Assembly (NCBI GenBank): GCA_029210625.1
Contig: JARGFU010000003.1
Span: 124,001-188,000 of the forward strand
Length of the DNA: 64,000 bases
From: Deltaproteobacteria bacterium
GTDB lineage: Bacteria > Myxococcota > Myxococcia > SLRQ01
Reading direction: 5' to 3'
Shown here: in pieces, positions 43,732-54,980 of the stretch
Layout of the letters: each line of letters starts with the position of its first letter
Numbering within the stretch: the first letter of the stretch is position 1
The notes under the pieces: generated by a model
Databases searched by the model: none
What the model was told of the DNA's origin: nothing
What the model saw: the letters and a program-made list of their open reading frames with translations, nothing else
Translations under genes and position numbers: made by a program

Positions 43732-44418
43732 TCACCAGGTGAGGGGCTGGGTCAGCTGGACCCGGGCCTGGGTGGTGAAGGTCTGGTCGACCCCGTCCGG
43801 GTCGGTGACCTTGAGGGTGATGCGGATGCGGGAGGGGATGCGGTCGTGCTGGTCGGTGTCCCGGGTGCTCCAGCGCTCCTCCCAGTCCTCGTCGTCGGGG
43901 TTCCACCACTCGACGTCGAAGGCCGTGACGCCCTCGAGGAGGAGGTGGGTCTCGCCGCCGCGATCCCAGTCCGCGTCGATGAGGGTCTTCTTGCGCCGGT
44001 AGAGGCCGGTGACCCCCTCGTCGTCGTGGTCGAGGAAGTACTCGAGGATGGCCTGGTCGCTGACCTTCTCGTCGGCGTAGAGGCGGGTGTTGGCGAAGGC
44101 GGTGAAGGAGAGGCGATCCGAGTCGCCGCCGTCCTCGATGACGAAGAAGGTGGGGCGCCCCTCGGGGTCGTCCGCGCGGTAGCGCTCCTTGTCGTAGTTG
44201 TCCGAGATGAAGGCCAGGGAGACCTCGCGGGCGACGCGGGACGTGGCCAGGCGGACGTTGTGCCAGTAGGCGTCCCGCTCCTCGATGTCGGCGGTGACCG
44301 TGAGCAGGCGCCCGAAGGAGGCCCAGATCAGCACCGAGATGATCGAGATGATGGCCATGGCCATCATCACCTCGATGAGGGTGAAGCCCCGGGGCGGGCG
44401 CTGGACGACGGTCCTCAT
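43732..44418 (-). CDS. gspJ: Minor pseudopilin GspJ (228 aa)
   Basis: Pseudopilin with cleavage site RG/FTLIEVMMAMAIISII followed by the long helix (RLATSRVAREVSLAF) and a beta-rich head with WWNPDDEDW. It forms the tip complex with GspI and GspK. The ATG overlaps the gspI stop (ATGA). Confidence 0.88.
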   Translation of the reverse strand: MRTVVQRPPRGFTLIEVMMAMAIISIISVLIWASFGRLLTVTADIEERDAYWHNVRLATSRVAREVSLAFISDNYDKERYRADDPEGRPTFFVIEDGGDSDRLSFTAFANTRLYADEKVSDQAILEYFLDHDDEGVTGLYRRKKTLIDADWDRGGETHLLLEGVTAFDVEWWNPDDEDWEERWSTRDTDQHDRIPSRIRITLKVTDPDGVDQTFTTQARVQLTQPLTW

Positions 44419-45158
44419 GGGCCGCCCACCTTCCGGACGGGGCCGCCCGAGGCGCCCTGGATGGGGGGGATGCGGGGGATCATCCTGTTGGGGTTCACGC
44501 CCGGCATGTTGGGGAGGTTGCTCAGCCGCTTGCGGGCATCCTCGAGGGCCTTGGTGGCCCGGGACTGCTGGAGGTCGTTGGCGCCGCCCGGCGCGCCGCG
44601 ATCGCCGACCTTGATCACGTGGGTGACGACGGTGAGGTCGGAGGGGCCGGTGATGTCGGTCCAGCTCACCGTCAGCCGCACCTCGCGGACGCTCTCCTCG
44701 ATGGTGGTCTGGAGGGTCTGGATCTGGCCGGTGATCATCCCCTGAATGCCGCCGCCCAGAGAGGAGAGGAGGCCGCCCTCCGCGCCGCCGCCGCTGCCCT
44801 CGTCCGGGGAGATGCCGAGGGCCTGGCTGAAGAGGCCCTCGATCATCGTGGCGTCGAACTCCAGCTCGGGCTTCACGACCACGGCCTTCCACTCGAAGCG
44901 CTCGTAGCCCTCCTCCTTGAAGTCGCCGTGCAGGGTCTCGTCGAAGTCCGAGAGATCCTCGGCGTAGATCCGCTCCTCGACGTCCACCATCTTCGAGCGG
45001 GCCAGGAGGGTGGCCATGCTCACGAACTTGGCGTGGTTGTGCATCCGCACCGCGCCGGAGTGGAGGTTGAGGATGGCCACCAGGCTGATGGAGAGGATGG
45101 CCAGGGAGACCATCACCTCCAGGAGGCTGAAGCCCTGCTGGGTGCCGGGCCTAGACAT
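44415..45158 (-). CDS. gspI: Minor pseudopilin GspI with extended C-terminus (247 aa)
   Basis: Pseudopilin with site QG/FSLLEVMVSLAILSI. It is about twice the length of enterobacterial GspI: an insert rich in Gly/Ser (DEGSGGGAEGGLLSSLGGG) and a Pro-rich tail (MPGVNPNRMIPRIPPIQG) are added. The start at 45158 overlaps the gspH stop by 8 bp. Confidence 0.87.
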   Translation of the reverse strand: MSRPGTQQGFSLLEVMVSLAILSISLVAILNLHSGAVRMHNHAKFVSMATLLARSKMVDVEERIYAEDLSDFDETLHGDFKEEGYERFEWKAVVVKPELEFDATMIEGLFSQALGISPDEGSGGGAEGGLLSSLGGGIQGMITGQIQTLQTTIEESVREVRLTVSWTDITGPSDLTVVTHVIKVGDRGAPGGANDLQQSRATKALEDARKRLSNLPNMPGVNPNRMIPRIPPIQGASGGPVRKVGGP

Positions 45159-45822
45159 CCGGCACCTCGAGGTTCTCGGCGAACACCTTCACCCGCCCGG
45201 TGAGGGGCTGCACGGTGAGGGTGTAGAAGTTCTCCCGGGAGTCCTGGATCCAGATGTAGGCGGCCTGGGTCTCGCCGAGGGGCAGGAAGTAGAGGTAGGC
45301 CTCGCCGACGGTGACCACGTCCCGCAGCTGGGGCGTCCAGAAGCCGGCCAGCCGGACCCCCGGGGGCAGGGTCCGGTCCTGGAGCTCTCGGCCGGCGAAG
45401 GCCTGCCAGGCGGCCCGGGCCTTGACCCGCCGCTCGAGCTCCTCCTCCTCCCGGACGTAGCTGTCGTCCGCGAAGGGGTCCTCGTCCTCCTGGACGAGGG
45501 CTCCCTCGTCCACGTCCTGGATCTCGGGCGAGATCCGGGCGGCGTCGAGGGTGCACTCGATGCGGTAGCTGCCGTTGTGCTCGACCGACTCCGGCATGAC
45601 GAAGACGAGGCGGCAGGTCTGCCCCCGCATCGCCGCCTCGTCGTAGATCATCCGGATGGCGCCGGCGAGCCGGCCCGCCTCCTCCTTCACCCGCACTCCG
45701 AGGACGCTCTCCATCGCCGGGACGACGAGGGCGAAGAGGCCCGCCACGATCAGCAAGCCCACCAGGAGCTCGATCAGGGTCAGGCCCCTCGGCGGGGCTG
45801 AGGTGGGAGGGGACCGCCTCAT
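45151..45822 (-). CDS. gspH: Minor pseudopilin GspH (223 aa)
   Basis: Pseudopilin with site RG/LTLIELLVGLLIVAGLF. An acidic segment (DEGALVQEDEDPFADD) interrupts the head domain. It begins just after gspG (3 bp between). Confidence 0.85.
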   Translation of the reverse strand: MRRSPPTSAPPRGLTLIELLVGLLIVAGLFALVVPAMESVLGVRVKEEAGRLAGAIRMIYDEAAMRGQTCRLVFVMPESVEHNGSYRIECTLDAARISPEIQDVDEGALVQEDEDPFADDSYVREEEELERRVKARAAWQAFAGRELQDRTLPPGVRLAGFWTPQLRDVVTVGEAYLYFLPLGETQAAYIWIQDSRENFYTLTVQPLTGRVKVFAENLEVPDV

Positions 45823-45825
45823 GCG

Positions 45826-46269
45826 CTACTCGCCTTCCCCCTCGCCGAACTGCCCGAGGAAGAGGTCGGCGTTCTCACCGGTGCCCCCGGGCTGGCCGTC
45901 GGCGCCGTAGGAGCCGATGTCCGGACCGTCGGGGTTCTTCACGCCCGGGAAGCGGTAGACGTAGGGCCGCTTCCAGGGATCGGTGGGCGCCTTGGAGAGC
46001 ATCTTCTCGCTCACCAGCGCGGCGATGCCCTCGTCGCTGCCGGGGTAGCGGGAGTGCTTGTTGTAGTAGAGGTCCGAGGCGTTCTTGATCGTCTGGATCT
46101 CGATCTTGGCCTGGGAGACCTGCGCGCTCTTCAGCTGGGGGATGACCGCCACCGCGACCGCCGCGGCCACCATCCCCAGGATGGTGATCACGATCATGAT
46201 CTCGATGAGGGTCATGCCGCGGGCGCTGGCCCGGGCGACCTTGCGAAGCCTCTCTTGGTTACTGGACAT
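45826..46269 (-). CDS. gspG: Major pseudopilin GspG (147 aa)
   Basis: Main subunit of the pseudopilus that pushes substrates through the secretin. Leader SSNQERLRKVARASARG, cleavage before MTLIEIMIVITILGM (Glu at +5 present). The C-terminal calcium-binding loop typical of GspG is visible (DPWKRPYVY, SYGADGQPGGTGENADL). ATG 46269 follows AAGGAG at about 9-10 nt and overlaps the end of the small upstream gene. Confidence 0.92.
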   Translation of the reverse strand: MSSNQERLRKVARASARGMTLIEIMIVITILGMVAAAVAVAVIPQLKSAQVSQAKIEIQTIKNASDLYYNKHSRYPGSDEGIAALVSEKMLSKAPTDPWKRPYVYRFPGVKNPDGPDIGSYGADGQPGGTGENADLFLGQFGEGEGE

Positions 46270-46462
46270 CGAGCTTTGCTCCTTGGATCGAGGAGACGGG
46301 CTCGGAGAAGAGAGCGCCGTCGCCGGTGCGGGTCGTGTTTCGAGTGGAGAGGGTGGTGCCCACCAGGGCAACGCAGAAGGCGAGGAGCGCGGCGAGGATC
46401 ACGCCGCGGACCGCCGTGTCGAGGAGGCCATCGCCTCGGGTCAGCTCCAGAAATCGAGCCAT
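46259..46462 (-). CDS. Small single-TM protein between gspF and gspG (67 aa)
   Basis: Starts 2 nt after the gspF stop and runs 11 bp into gspG, so it fits the operon exactly. It has a short cytoplasmic start (MARFLELTRGDGLLDTAVRG), one TM helix (VILAALLAFCVALVGTTL) and a roughly 28-residue tail. It resembles the N-terminal layout of GspC-like platform proteins but carries no known domain. Coding is supported by spacing and the TM pattern, not by homology. Confidence 0.6.
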   Translation of the reverse strand: MARFLELTRGDGLLDTAVRGVILAALLAFCVALVGTTLSTRNTTRTGDGALFSEPVSSIQGAKLDVQ

Positions 46463-46464
46463 GG

Positions 46465-47706
46465 TCACCCCTGGATCATCGTGTTGAGCTGGAGGATGGG
46501 CATGAGGATCGAGAAGACGATGAAGGCCACCACCACGCCCATGGCGACGATCATCAGCGGCTCGAGGAGGCTGGTCAGGCCCGTGATGCGGGACTCGACC
46601 TGGCTCTCGTAGGCCGCGGCGACGTTCAACAGCATCTCCTCGAGCTGCCCGGATTTCTCGCCGATCGAGACCATGTGGTAGACGAGCGGCGGGAACTGAC
46701 CGGAGCGCTTCAGGGGCGAGGCGATCGCGTCGCCCTCCTGGATGGCCTCCCTCGCCTCGTCGATCACCTCGGCCAGCACCTGGTTGTTCACCACGTTCCG
46801 GACGATCTGCAGGGCCGAGAGGATGGGGACGCCCGAGGAGAGGAGGGTGGAGAGGGTCCGCGAGAAGCGGGCCATGGCCACCATCCGGTTGAGGTCCCCG
46901 AAGAGGGGCGCGGCGAGCTTCCAGCCCGCCCAGGCGCGGGTGCCCGACTCGGTCCGGGTCCAGGCCCGGAAGAGGACCACGAAGAGGACCCCCAGGATGC
47001 CGATGAGCCACCACCACTCGCGGGTGAGGTCGGCGGTCCAGATCAGGGCCCGGGTGGTGAAGGGCAGGGTCGCGCCAATGTCCTCGAACATCCGGGTGAC
47101 CTTCGGCACGACCACGGCCATGAGGATGGCCAGGATGATCAGGCCGATGATGATCATCACCAGCGGGTAGGTCAGCGCGCTGACGATCTTCTGGCGCAGG
47201 CGGGCCTGGCCCTCGGTGAAGTCGGCGAGGCGCACCAGCACGACGTCCAGCGCGCCGGAGGACTCACCGGCGGCGACCATGTTCACGTAGATCTTGGAGA
47301 AGATCCGCGGGTGGTCGGCCAGGGCGTCCGCCATGGTGGCGCCCTCGTTCACCCGCTGCTTCACCAGGCCCACGACCCGCTCCAGGGCCGGGTGATCGAC
47401 CTGATCCTGGAGGGCGGTGAGGGCCTCGATCAGCGGCACGCCGGCGCCCACCAGGGTGGCCAGCTGCCGGGTCATGATGGCGATGTCCTGGGTGCCCGCG
47501 GTCTGGCGAGAGCGGCCCAGGCGCACCTCCTTGGAGAGGGCCTCCTTGGCGCCGCCACCGCCCTTGTCCTTCTCCTGCTGGTAGGAGGTGACGAAGACGC
47601 CGTCGCGCTTCAGCGCGGTGCGCAGGCCCCGGGGCGAGTCCGCGTTGCGGATGCCCTTCACCTGCTTCCCGGCGGCCGTCAGGCCCGTGTACTCGTAGAC
47701 CGGCAT
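46465..47706 (-). CDS. gspF: Type II secretion platform protein GspF (413 aa)
   Basis: Polytopic inner-membrane protein at the centre of the platform. Two GspF domains are seen (TRQLATLVGAGVPLIEALTAL and FSRTLSTLLSSGVPILSALQI), each followed by membrane helices, including LVMIIIGLIILAILM and a final LEPLMIVAMGVVVAFIVFSI. It begins 13 bp after gspE. Confidence 0.93.
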   Translation of the reverse strand: MPVYEYTGLTAAGKQVKGIRNADSPRGLRTALKRDGVFVTSYQQEKDKGGGGAKEALSKEVRLGRSRQTAGTQDIAIMTRQLATLVGAGVPLIEALTALQDQVDHPALERVVGLVKQRVNEGATMADALADHPRIFSKIYVNMVAAGESSGALDVVLVRLADFTEGQARLRQKIVSALTYPLVMIIIGLIILAILMAVVVPKVTRMFEDIGATLPFTTRALIWTADLTREWWWLIGILGVLFVVLFRAWTRTESGTRAWAGWKLAAPLFGDLNRMVAMARFSRTLSTLLSSGVPILSALQIVRNVVNNQVLAEVIDEAREAIQEGDAIASPLKRSGQFPPLVYHMVSIGEKSGQLEEMLLNVAAAYESQVESRITGLTSLLEPLMIVAMGVVVAFIVFSILMPILQLNTMIQG

Positions 47707-47719
47707 CGCCCGTGTGCCT

Positions 47720-49512
<1,793 letters not shown>

Positions 49513-49513
<1 letters not shown>

Positions 49514-52068
49514 CAGGAGGCCGGGGTGCTCGGGGGAGTGGTGCTGGCCGTGGCCTCGGGGCTCACGTCGGGGAGGGTGGGGAGGACCTCATCCTCGGAG
49601 GAGCCCTCCTCGTCCTGTGCGCCCTCGTCGTCGAGCGGCGCCTCGGGCGCCGCGCTGACCTCGGTCGCCTCGGGGGCGGGGGCCGGCGTAGCCTTCTCGG
49701 GCTCGATCACCCTCACGCCGCGGCCGGGGCCCCCGTTCTCCGGCGCGAGCGCCTCCTCGTCCACGGTCTGGATGAGGTGGCCGAGCGGGCCCTGGCGGCG
49801 GCTGAAGTCGATGCTGGCCTCGTAGCCGCCACCGACGTCGTAGAACTGCTGAACGAACTCCTCTCGCTCCGCGAGCTTCTCCTGGAAGATGCGCTGGAAG
49901 TCGTGCGGCCCGTTGATGATGTAGGGCGTGAGGAAGAGCAGGAGGTTGGTCTTCAGCTTCTTCGTCTCGTTGCTGCGGAAGAGCCAGCCGAGGATGGGGA
50001 TGTCGCCGAAGAAGGGCACCTTGTTCACGGTGCGGATGGTGCGCTCCTGGATCAGGCCGCCGATGACCACGGTCTGGCCGTTCTTGGCCACGATGGTGGT
50101 CTTGGCGGTGCGCCGCGCGGTGGTCGGACCCAGCTGCGGATCGTTGGAGGCGATCTCCTCGGTCTGCTCCTCGATGGCGAGGCGGACGAAGTCGCTCTCG
50201 TTGATCTGCGGGGTGAGCTTCAGCTTCAGCTCGACGTTCTGCCGCTGGATGGGAGCGTAGAAGGAGGAGAGCCCGCCGAGGCCGCCCGCCAGGGAGGAGA
50301 GGGCCGGGCTGATGTTGGTCTGGGTGTTCGCCCCGCCGAGGTTGCCGAGCATGCTGGAGACGCCGCTGGGGGCGAAGCCGGACTGGAAGGGCACGTTCTG
50401 GCCCACGGTGATCTCGGCCTCCTCGTTGTCGGAGGTGAGGATGTGCGGCGTGGAGAGGACGTTGACCTGGCTGTCCTTCTGGAGGGCCTGGAGGACGACC
50501 CCGAAGGAGGGGATCGCCACGCCGAGCTCCTCGGTGCCGGGGATGCTCGGCCCCTGGATGCCGGCCATGAAGCCGCCGAGGGAGAGGAGCGAGGCCAGGG
50601 AGAAGGAGTTGGTGCCCGCGAACTGGGTGCCGAGCACCACCGGGGCCACGTCACCGCTGCTGACCTCGGGGGCCGCGCCGGTGTGGAAGTTCATGCCGAA
50701 CTCGTTGGTGGTGTCGAGGCTGACCTCCATGATCACCGCCTCGACGAAGACCTGGCGGCGGGGGATGTCGAGCTTGTCGATGACCTTCTTCAGGTTCTTG
50801 TAGTCGCCGTAGCTGGCGACGATCACCAGCGAGTTGGTGGACTTGTCGGCGCTGATCTGCACCTCGCCCGAGAAGAGCTCGGCGCTGCTCATCCCCGGCA
50901 CCGAGCCGTCGCTGGTGCGGGGAACGTTCCGGGGCCGGCCGGGGCGGCCGGTGCCGGCGCCCGAGCTGCCCGAGGTGAGGTTCGCCAGGGTGGAGGCGAG
51001 ATCCTCCGCGTTGGCGTTCTCGAGGTAGTGGACGTGCACCTGCCCCTCGGCCTCGGTGGGCACGTCGAGCTCGGCGATGATCTCCTGGATGCGGCCGAAG
51101 GACTTGTCGTCCGCCACCAGGATCAGCTTGTTGGTCCGCTCGTCGGCGACGGCCCGGGTGATGCTCACCGCCAGCTCGCCCTCACCGTCGGCCGACCGCC
51201 CCTTGGCGGGGCGGGGGGGCGCGGTGCGGCGGGCGGCCGGGTTGTTGCTGTTGGTGTTGACGTCGAAGATCTCGCCCAGCTTCGTCGCGATGTCCGCGGC
51301 TGTCGCGTAGTTGATCTGGATGATGCGGATCTTCCCGCTGCCGCCGGCCTGATCGATCTGCTCGATGATCCTCTGCATCCGGTGCAGGTTCAGGCCGGTG
51401 TCGGTGACGATGAGCAGGTCCGGCGGGACCTGCTGCACGTCGCCGTCCCGGGAGCCGAGCTGCTTGATCAGCCCGCTGATCTGGTCGGCCTCGGTGTGCT
51501 GGAGGCGGAAGAGCATCGTGACGATCTGCTCGTTGAAGGGGATGTAGCCGTCGGGCTCGACCACCGTCGGGATGTTGGTGCGGGGAGCGTCCTTCTTGGG
51601 CAGGATCTTCAGGAACTTCTTGCCCACCGGATAGACGGCCAGGTTGTTGGCCTCGAGGGCGGCGAGGAAGGCCGCGTAGACCTCGTCGGCGTTCACCTTC
51701 GACTGGGAGATGATGGTGATCTTCCCGCGCAGGTTGTCCGGCAGGATGAAGTTCTTCCCGGTGTAGTTCGAGATGGTCTTCACCACCTCGACGATGTCGG
51801 TCTTGTCGAAGGTGAGGCTGTAGCGGACGTTCTTGTTCTTGAAGCCCTGCTGGCGCCGGGAGGCGTCCTCGTCGGTCGCCCGGGCCTCGGGGGCCTCTTC
51901 CTGCTTGGGGATGGTCTTGAGGGCCCGCCCGCCGAGGGGGTTGGTGACCGCCGGCCGCGCGGGCCGGATCGGCGAGGGCGGCTGGGGCTGGGCGAGAGAG
52001 CTCGCCGGCAGGAGGGCCGCCACGAGGAGGGCCAGGACCGGGACGAAGAGGGGGTGGGGTCGGTGCAT
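49513..52068 (-). CDS. gspD: Secretin GspD (851 aa)
   Basis: Outer-membrane pore of the T2SS. Signal peptide, N0 domain (VRYSLTFDKTDIVEVVKTIS), N1-N3 repeats (for example VHYLENANAEDLASTL) and the secretin core (VPFFGDIPILGWLFRS, NLLLFLTPYII). The C-terminus adds about 100 residues of Pro/Ala/Glu-rich low-complexity sequence. No GspS pilotin was recognised nearby. Confidence 0.95.
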
Positions 52069-52077
52069 GATTTCTCG

Positions 52078-52998
52078 CTACTCGATGCTGTAGGACTTCT
52101 TCACGGTGCGGCCGCGGCGCTCCAGCTCCACGGTCACGTCCCGGGCGTCCTTGAGCTTCTGGTAGACCTCGAGGGCCTTGTCCGGGCTGTTGATGTCGTA
52201 GCCGTTGATCTTCTTGATCACGTCGCCGTTCTGGATGCCGATCTTGGCGTAGAGCGAGCCCGGCCGGATGCTGAAGAGCTTGAAGCCCTGGGCCACGCCG
52301 TTCTTGAAGGCGGGGACGATGCGGGCCTGGGTGGCGATGGTGTTCAGGTTGGAGAGGGTCTTCTCGATCTCCTCCTGGGCCACCACGTACTCGTTCTCGG
52401 CGACCTTCCGGATGCCGTCGCCGATCTCGCCTTCCTTCTCTTCTTCCTTGTCGGCGGAGGCGGGGGTGACGGCGGCCACCGCGCCGCCGGCGGTGGCGCC
52501 GGGCTTGGCCTCGCCGTCCATCTCCAGGTACTCGGTGCGCCCCCGGTTGTTGAGCAGCACCCGCCGCTCCTCGACCTTCACCACGGTGGCCGCTCCCTGG
52601 AGGAGGTCACCGATGCCGTAGACCGAGGTCTCCCGGGAGTTGTTGTCGGTGATCACCGCGGCCGAGTAGTCCTCCGGATCGGCGACGATCGTGGCGACCA
52701 GGGTCGCGTTGATGGTGGTGGGGACCTCGTCACCGGGGGTGGTCTCGGGCTCGACCTCGGCGGGGGCCGCCTCGGGGTCGGGCACGGTCATCCCGAAGAT
52801 GGCCGCCAGGGCCTTCGGGTCGACCGTGCTGCGCACGTTGGTCAGGGCCGGCCGGGCCGTCTTGCTCGGCTCGGCGCTCGGGGGCTGTGCCAGGCGCGCC
52901 GCCGCGACCGCCGAGACGGTGCGCGCCGACATCACCCCGGCGATGGCCACCACCACCAGGTTCAGGGTCCAGAGATACCTTTGAAAGAAGACCTGCAT
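52078..52998 (-). CDS. gspC: Type II secretion protein GspC (306 aa)
   Basis: Links the inner-membrane platform to the secretin. An N-terminal TM helix (WTLNLVVVAIAGVMSA), a homology region (INATLVATIVADPEDYSAAVI...YGIGDLL), a linker and a C-terminal PDZ domain (FSIRPGSLYAKIGIQNGDVIKKINGYDI) are all visible. The start at 52998 is chosen because the TM helix begins right after it, although the frame is open further upstream. First gene of the gsp operon. Confidence 0.92.
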   Translation of the reverse strand: MQVFFQRYLWTLNLVVVAIAGVMSARTVSAVAAARLAQPPSAEPSKTARPALTNVRSTVDPKALAAIFGMTVPDPEAAPAEVEPETTPGDEVPTTINATLVATIVADPEDYSAAVITDNNSRETSVYGIGDLLQGAATVVKVEERRVLLNNRGRTEYLEMDGEAKPGATAGGAVAAVTPASADKEEEKEGEIGDGIRKVAENEYVVAQEEIEKTLSNLNTIATQARIVPAFKNGVAQGFKLFSIRPGSLYAKIGIQNGDVIKKINGYDINSPDKALEVYQKLKDARDVTVELERRGRTVKKSYSIE

Positions 52999-53011
52999 CC
53001 GCCAGGGGTTC

Positions 53012-53028
53012 GAGCAAGGCTCATGCCA
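53012..53028 (-). promoter_or_regulatory. Sigma-54-like sequence upstream of gspC
   Basis: On the minus strand TGGCATGAGCCTTGCTC matches the -24/-12 consensus with correct 12-nt spacing. The predicted start is only about 4 nt before the gspC ATG, which is unusual, so this could be coincidence. Confidence 0.4.
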
Positions 53029-53122
53029 CGGCTCGAAAACGCCCGATGGAGCCGGATTCTGGCCCCAGGAGGCCTCTCGGGACCTCCGGGGCGCCCCGGC
53101 GCGTGGCCGGGGTGACAATGTG

Positions 53123-54292
53123 TCAGCCGCCCACTCCCGGGTCGCTGGCCTCTGACATTCTGTCCCGCCGCATCTTGGCCCTCTGGGTCAGGATCATGCG
53201 CAGGTAGGTCGCGGAGATGATCTCGGCGACCCGCTCGAGCTCCTCCCGGGCCTCGTAGGCCAGCGGCGCCTCGGGGCCGCCGTCGAGGTAGAGGAGGTTC
53301 ACCACCCGTCCCTGCACGATCACCGGGAGGAGGAGGAGCTCCCGCGGGCGGGCTCTGCCGAGGGCGGCGAAGAAGGTCTGCTCGATGGCCCCGCCCGGGG
53401 CGGAGCCCTGGTAGCCGGCCTCCATCTGGACGACGTCCCGGAAGACGCTCTCGTTCTCGAGGGAGAAGGAGAGGGCCTCCACCCGGGCCATCCGCTCACC
53501 CCCGCTCAGGGCCACCCACCCCTCGGCCTCGTTCCGGCGCAGGACCAGGGCCGCGAAGCCGTGGGCGTGGCGGCGGGCCCAGACCTCCAGGGCGTTGCCC
53601 AGCTCGCTGCGCTCGGTGGCGTTGATCATGGTCGCCAGCAGCTCGTCCTCGGTGCGTTGATCGAGGGGCAGCCGGGCCCAGGGGACCACCGGGGTCCGCG
53701 GCGCAGAGGGGGCGGGCGCCTCGGGGGCCCGCATGGTGAAGTCGCCGCCGATGTGGGCGTTGCGGGCGCCGAAGAGCTCGGCGCGCTCGTCCGGCGAGGC
53801 GCCGGGGGGGGTGCCGGCGCGGCCGCTGGCGTCCGGGTGGGTCCAGGAGAGGCGCTCGGGCTTCTTCAGGTCGTAGTGGCGTTGGGCGTAGTCCCAGAAC
53901 ATGGCCTCGGGGACCACCTTCAGGATCAGCCGCCGGCGGGTGCGCTGCTCGACCACCTCCCGGGCGGTGACGTCGCCGGGATCCACCATCGCCACCTCGA
54001 CGTTCCGCCCCAGCACCGCCAGGCAGATGACCTGATGGTGGGCGGCGAAGTCGCGGCTGAAGTCGCCGAAGAGGTGGGGGTCGGCCCGGGAGAGGCTCTC
54101 GCGGTCCACCACCGGCAGGCCGTGGTGTTCGGAGAGGAAGGTGGCCAGGTCCTCCTCCCGGAGGTGTCCGAGGGCGACCAGCACCGAGCCGAGGCGGCCT
54201 CCGGTCGTGATCTGGACGTCGAGGGCCTCCTCGAGCGCCGCGGAGTCGATCCTTCCCGCGCGGATCAGGGCTGTGCCGAGGCGTTCCTCCAT
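53123..54292 (-). CDS. GspE-N-terminal (MshEN) plus GAF-like protein, no ATPase domain (389 aa)
   Basis: Residues 1-150 match the GspE/PilB N-terminal domain (LGTALIRAGRIDSAALEEAL, LGSVLVALGHLREEDLATFL). This domain can bind cyclic-di-GMP in MshE. No Walker motif follows. Instead there is a Pro-rich linker and a GAF-like fold (WARRHAHGFAALVLRRNEAEGWVAL, LPVIVQGRVVNLLYLDGG). Located 124 bp upstream of gspC on the same strand, it may regulate or dock to the secretion platform. ATG 54292 was used; GTG 54298 is in frame. Confidence 0.8.
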   Translation of the reverse strand: MEERLGTALIRAGRIDSAALEEALDVQITTGGRLGSVLVALGHLREEDLATFLSEHHGLPVVDRESLSRADPHLFGDFSRDFAAHHQVICLAVLGRNVEVAMVDPGDVTAREVVEQRTRRRLILKVVPEAMFWDYAQRHYDLKKPERLSWTHPDASGRAGTPPGASPDERAELFGARNAHIGGDFTMRAPEAPAPSAPRTPVVPWARLPLDQRTEDELLATMINATERSELGNALEVWARRHAHGFAALVLRRNEAEGWVALSGGERMARVEALSFSLENESVFRDVVQMEAGYQGSAPGGAIEQTFFAALGRARPRELLLLPVIVQGRVVNLLYLDGGPEAPLAYEAREELERVAEIISATYLRMILTQRAKMRRDRMSEASDPGVGG

Positions 54293-54335
54293 CTCCACCC
54301 ACGCTGCCAGGAAGAGGGGGGAAAGGAAAGGGAGG

Positions 54336-54980
54336 TCAGCGGGCGAGGAGGAGGGCCAGCCCGGCGCCGACCCCCACCGCGGCCAGGAGGGCCAGGATCC
54401 CCCCGACCAGCTTCCAGGGGAACTCGCTGCGGGGGGCGGGCTCCTCGCGGGGCGGGAGCGCGGCGACCTCCTGCGACACCTCGAAGAGGCGGCGGAGCTC
54501 GGCCCGCATCTCGGGCTCGAGGGCCTTCACCTCGGTGGCCGGCGTGCCGTGCTCGATGAGGTAGGCGTTGGCCAGCCGCCGCAGGCTCTGGGTGTAGTAG
54601 TCGGGATCGGGGGCGACCCGCAGGATGCGGCTGGCCTGGAGCAGGATGAGGGGGTCGACCTCCTTCTTGGAGTCGCCGTAGCTCACCTGCTGGGAGGCCG
54701 GCGCGGAGGGGCTGTCGAAGAGGTTCACCACGCCGGTGGAGAGGCCGTCGCGCTCGTCCCAGGAGACCGCCTTGCCCAGGAAGACCAGCTCTTGCCGGGC
54801 GAGCTGCCGGTCGGGGCCCACGAAGGAGAAGAGGTCGGTCTTCATCGGGCCGTGGTGCCAGATGGTGCGGAAGCCCCGCTCGTCGGGGGACTCGTCGGCG
54901 CTCTTGACCCTCCGCAGCCCCTTGCCGATCTGCTCGAGGAGCTCGGCCTTGGGCAGGACGATGTGGGGGTCGGTCTTCAT
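54336..54980 (-). CDS. Tail-anchored protein of unknown function (214 aa)
   Basis: A soluble domain without recognised family (GFRTIWHHGPMKTDLFSFVG, PDPDYYTQSLRRLANAYL) ends in a single C-terminal TM helix (LVGGILALLAAVGVGAGLALLL) with only two residues after it, so it is probably tail-anchored in the inner membrane facing the cytoplasm. It overlaps the TPR gene stop by 4 bp. Confidence 0.75.
   Translation of the reverse strand: MKTDPHIVLPKAELLEQIGKGLRRVKSADESPDERGFRTIWHHGPMKTDLFSFVGPDRQLARQELVFLGKAVSWDERDGLSTGVVNLFDSPSAPASQQVSYGDSKKEVDPLILLQASRILRVAPDPDYYTQSLRRLANAYLIEHGTPATEVKALEPEMRAELRRLFEVSQEVAALPPREEPAPRSEFPWKLVGGILALLAAVGVGAGLALLLAR

Noticed and set aside
49777-53115. 1112-codon plus-strand open frame across gspD/gspC
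   Set aside because: Antisense shadow of clear T2SS genes, with no signal, domain or start context.
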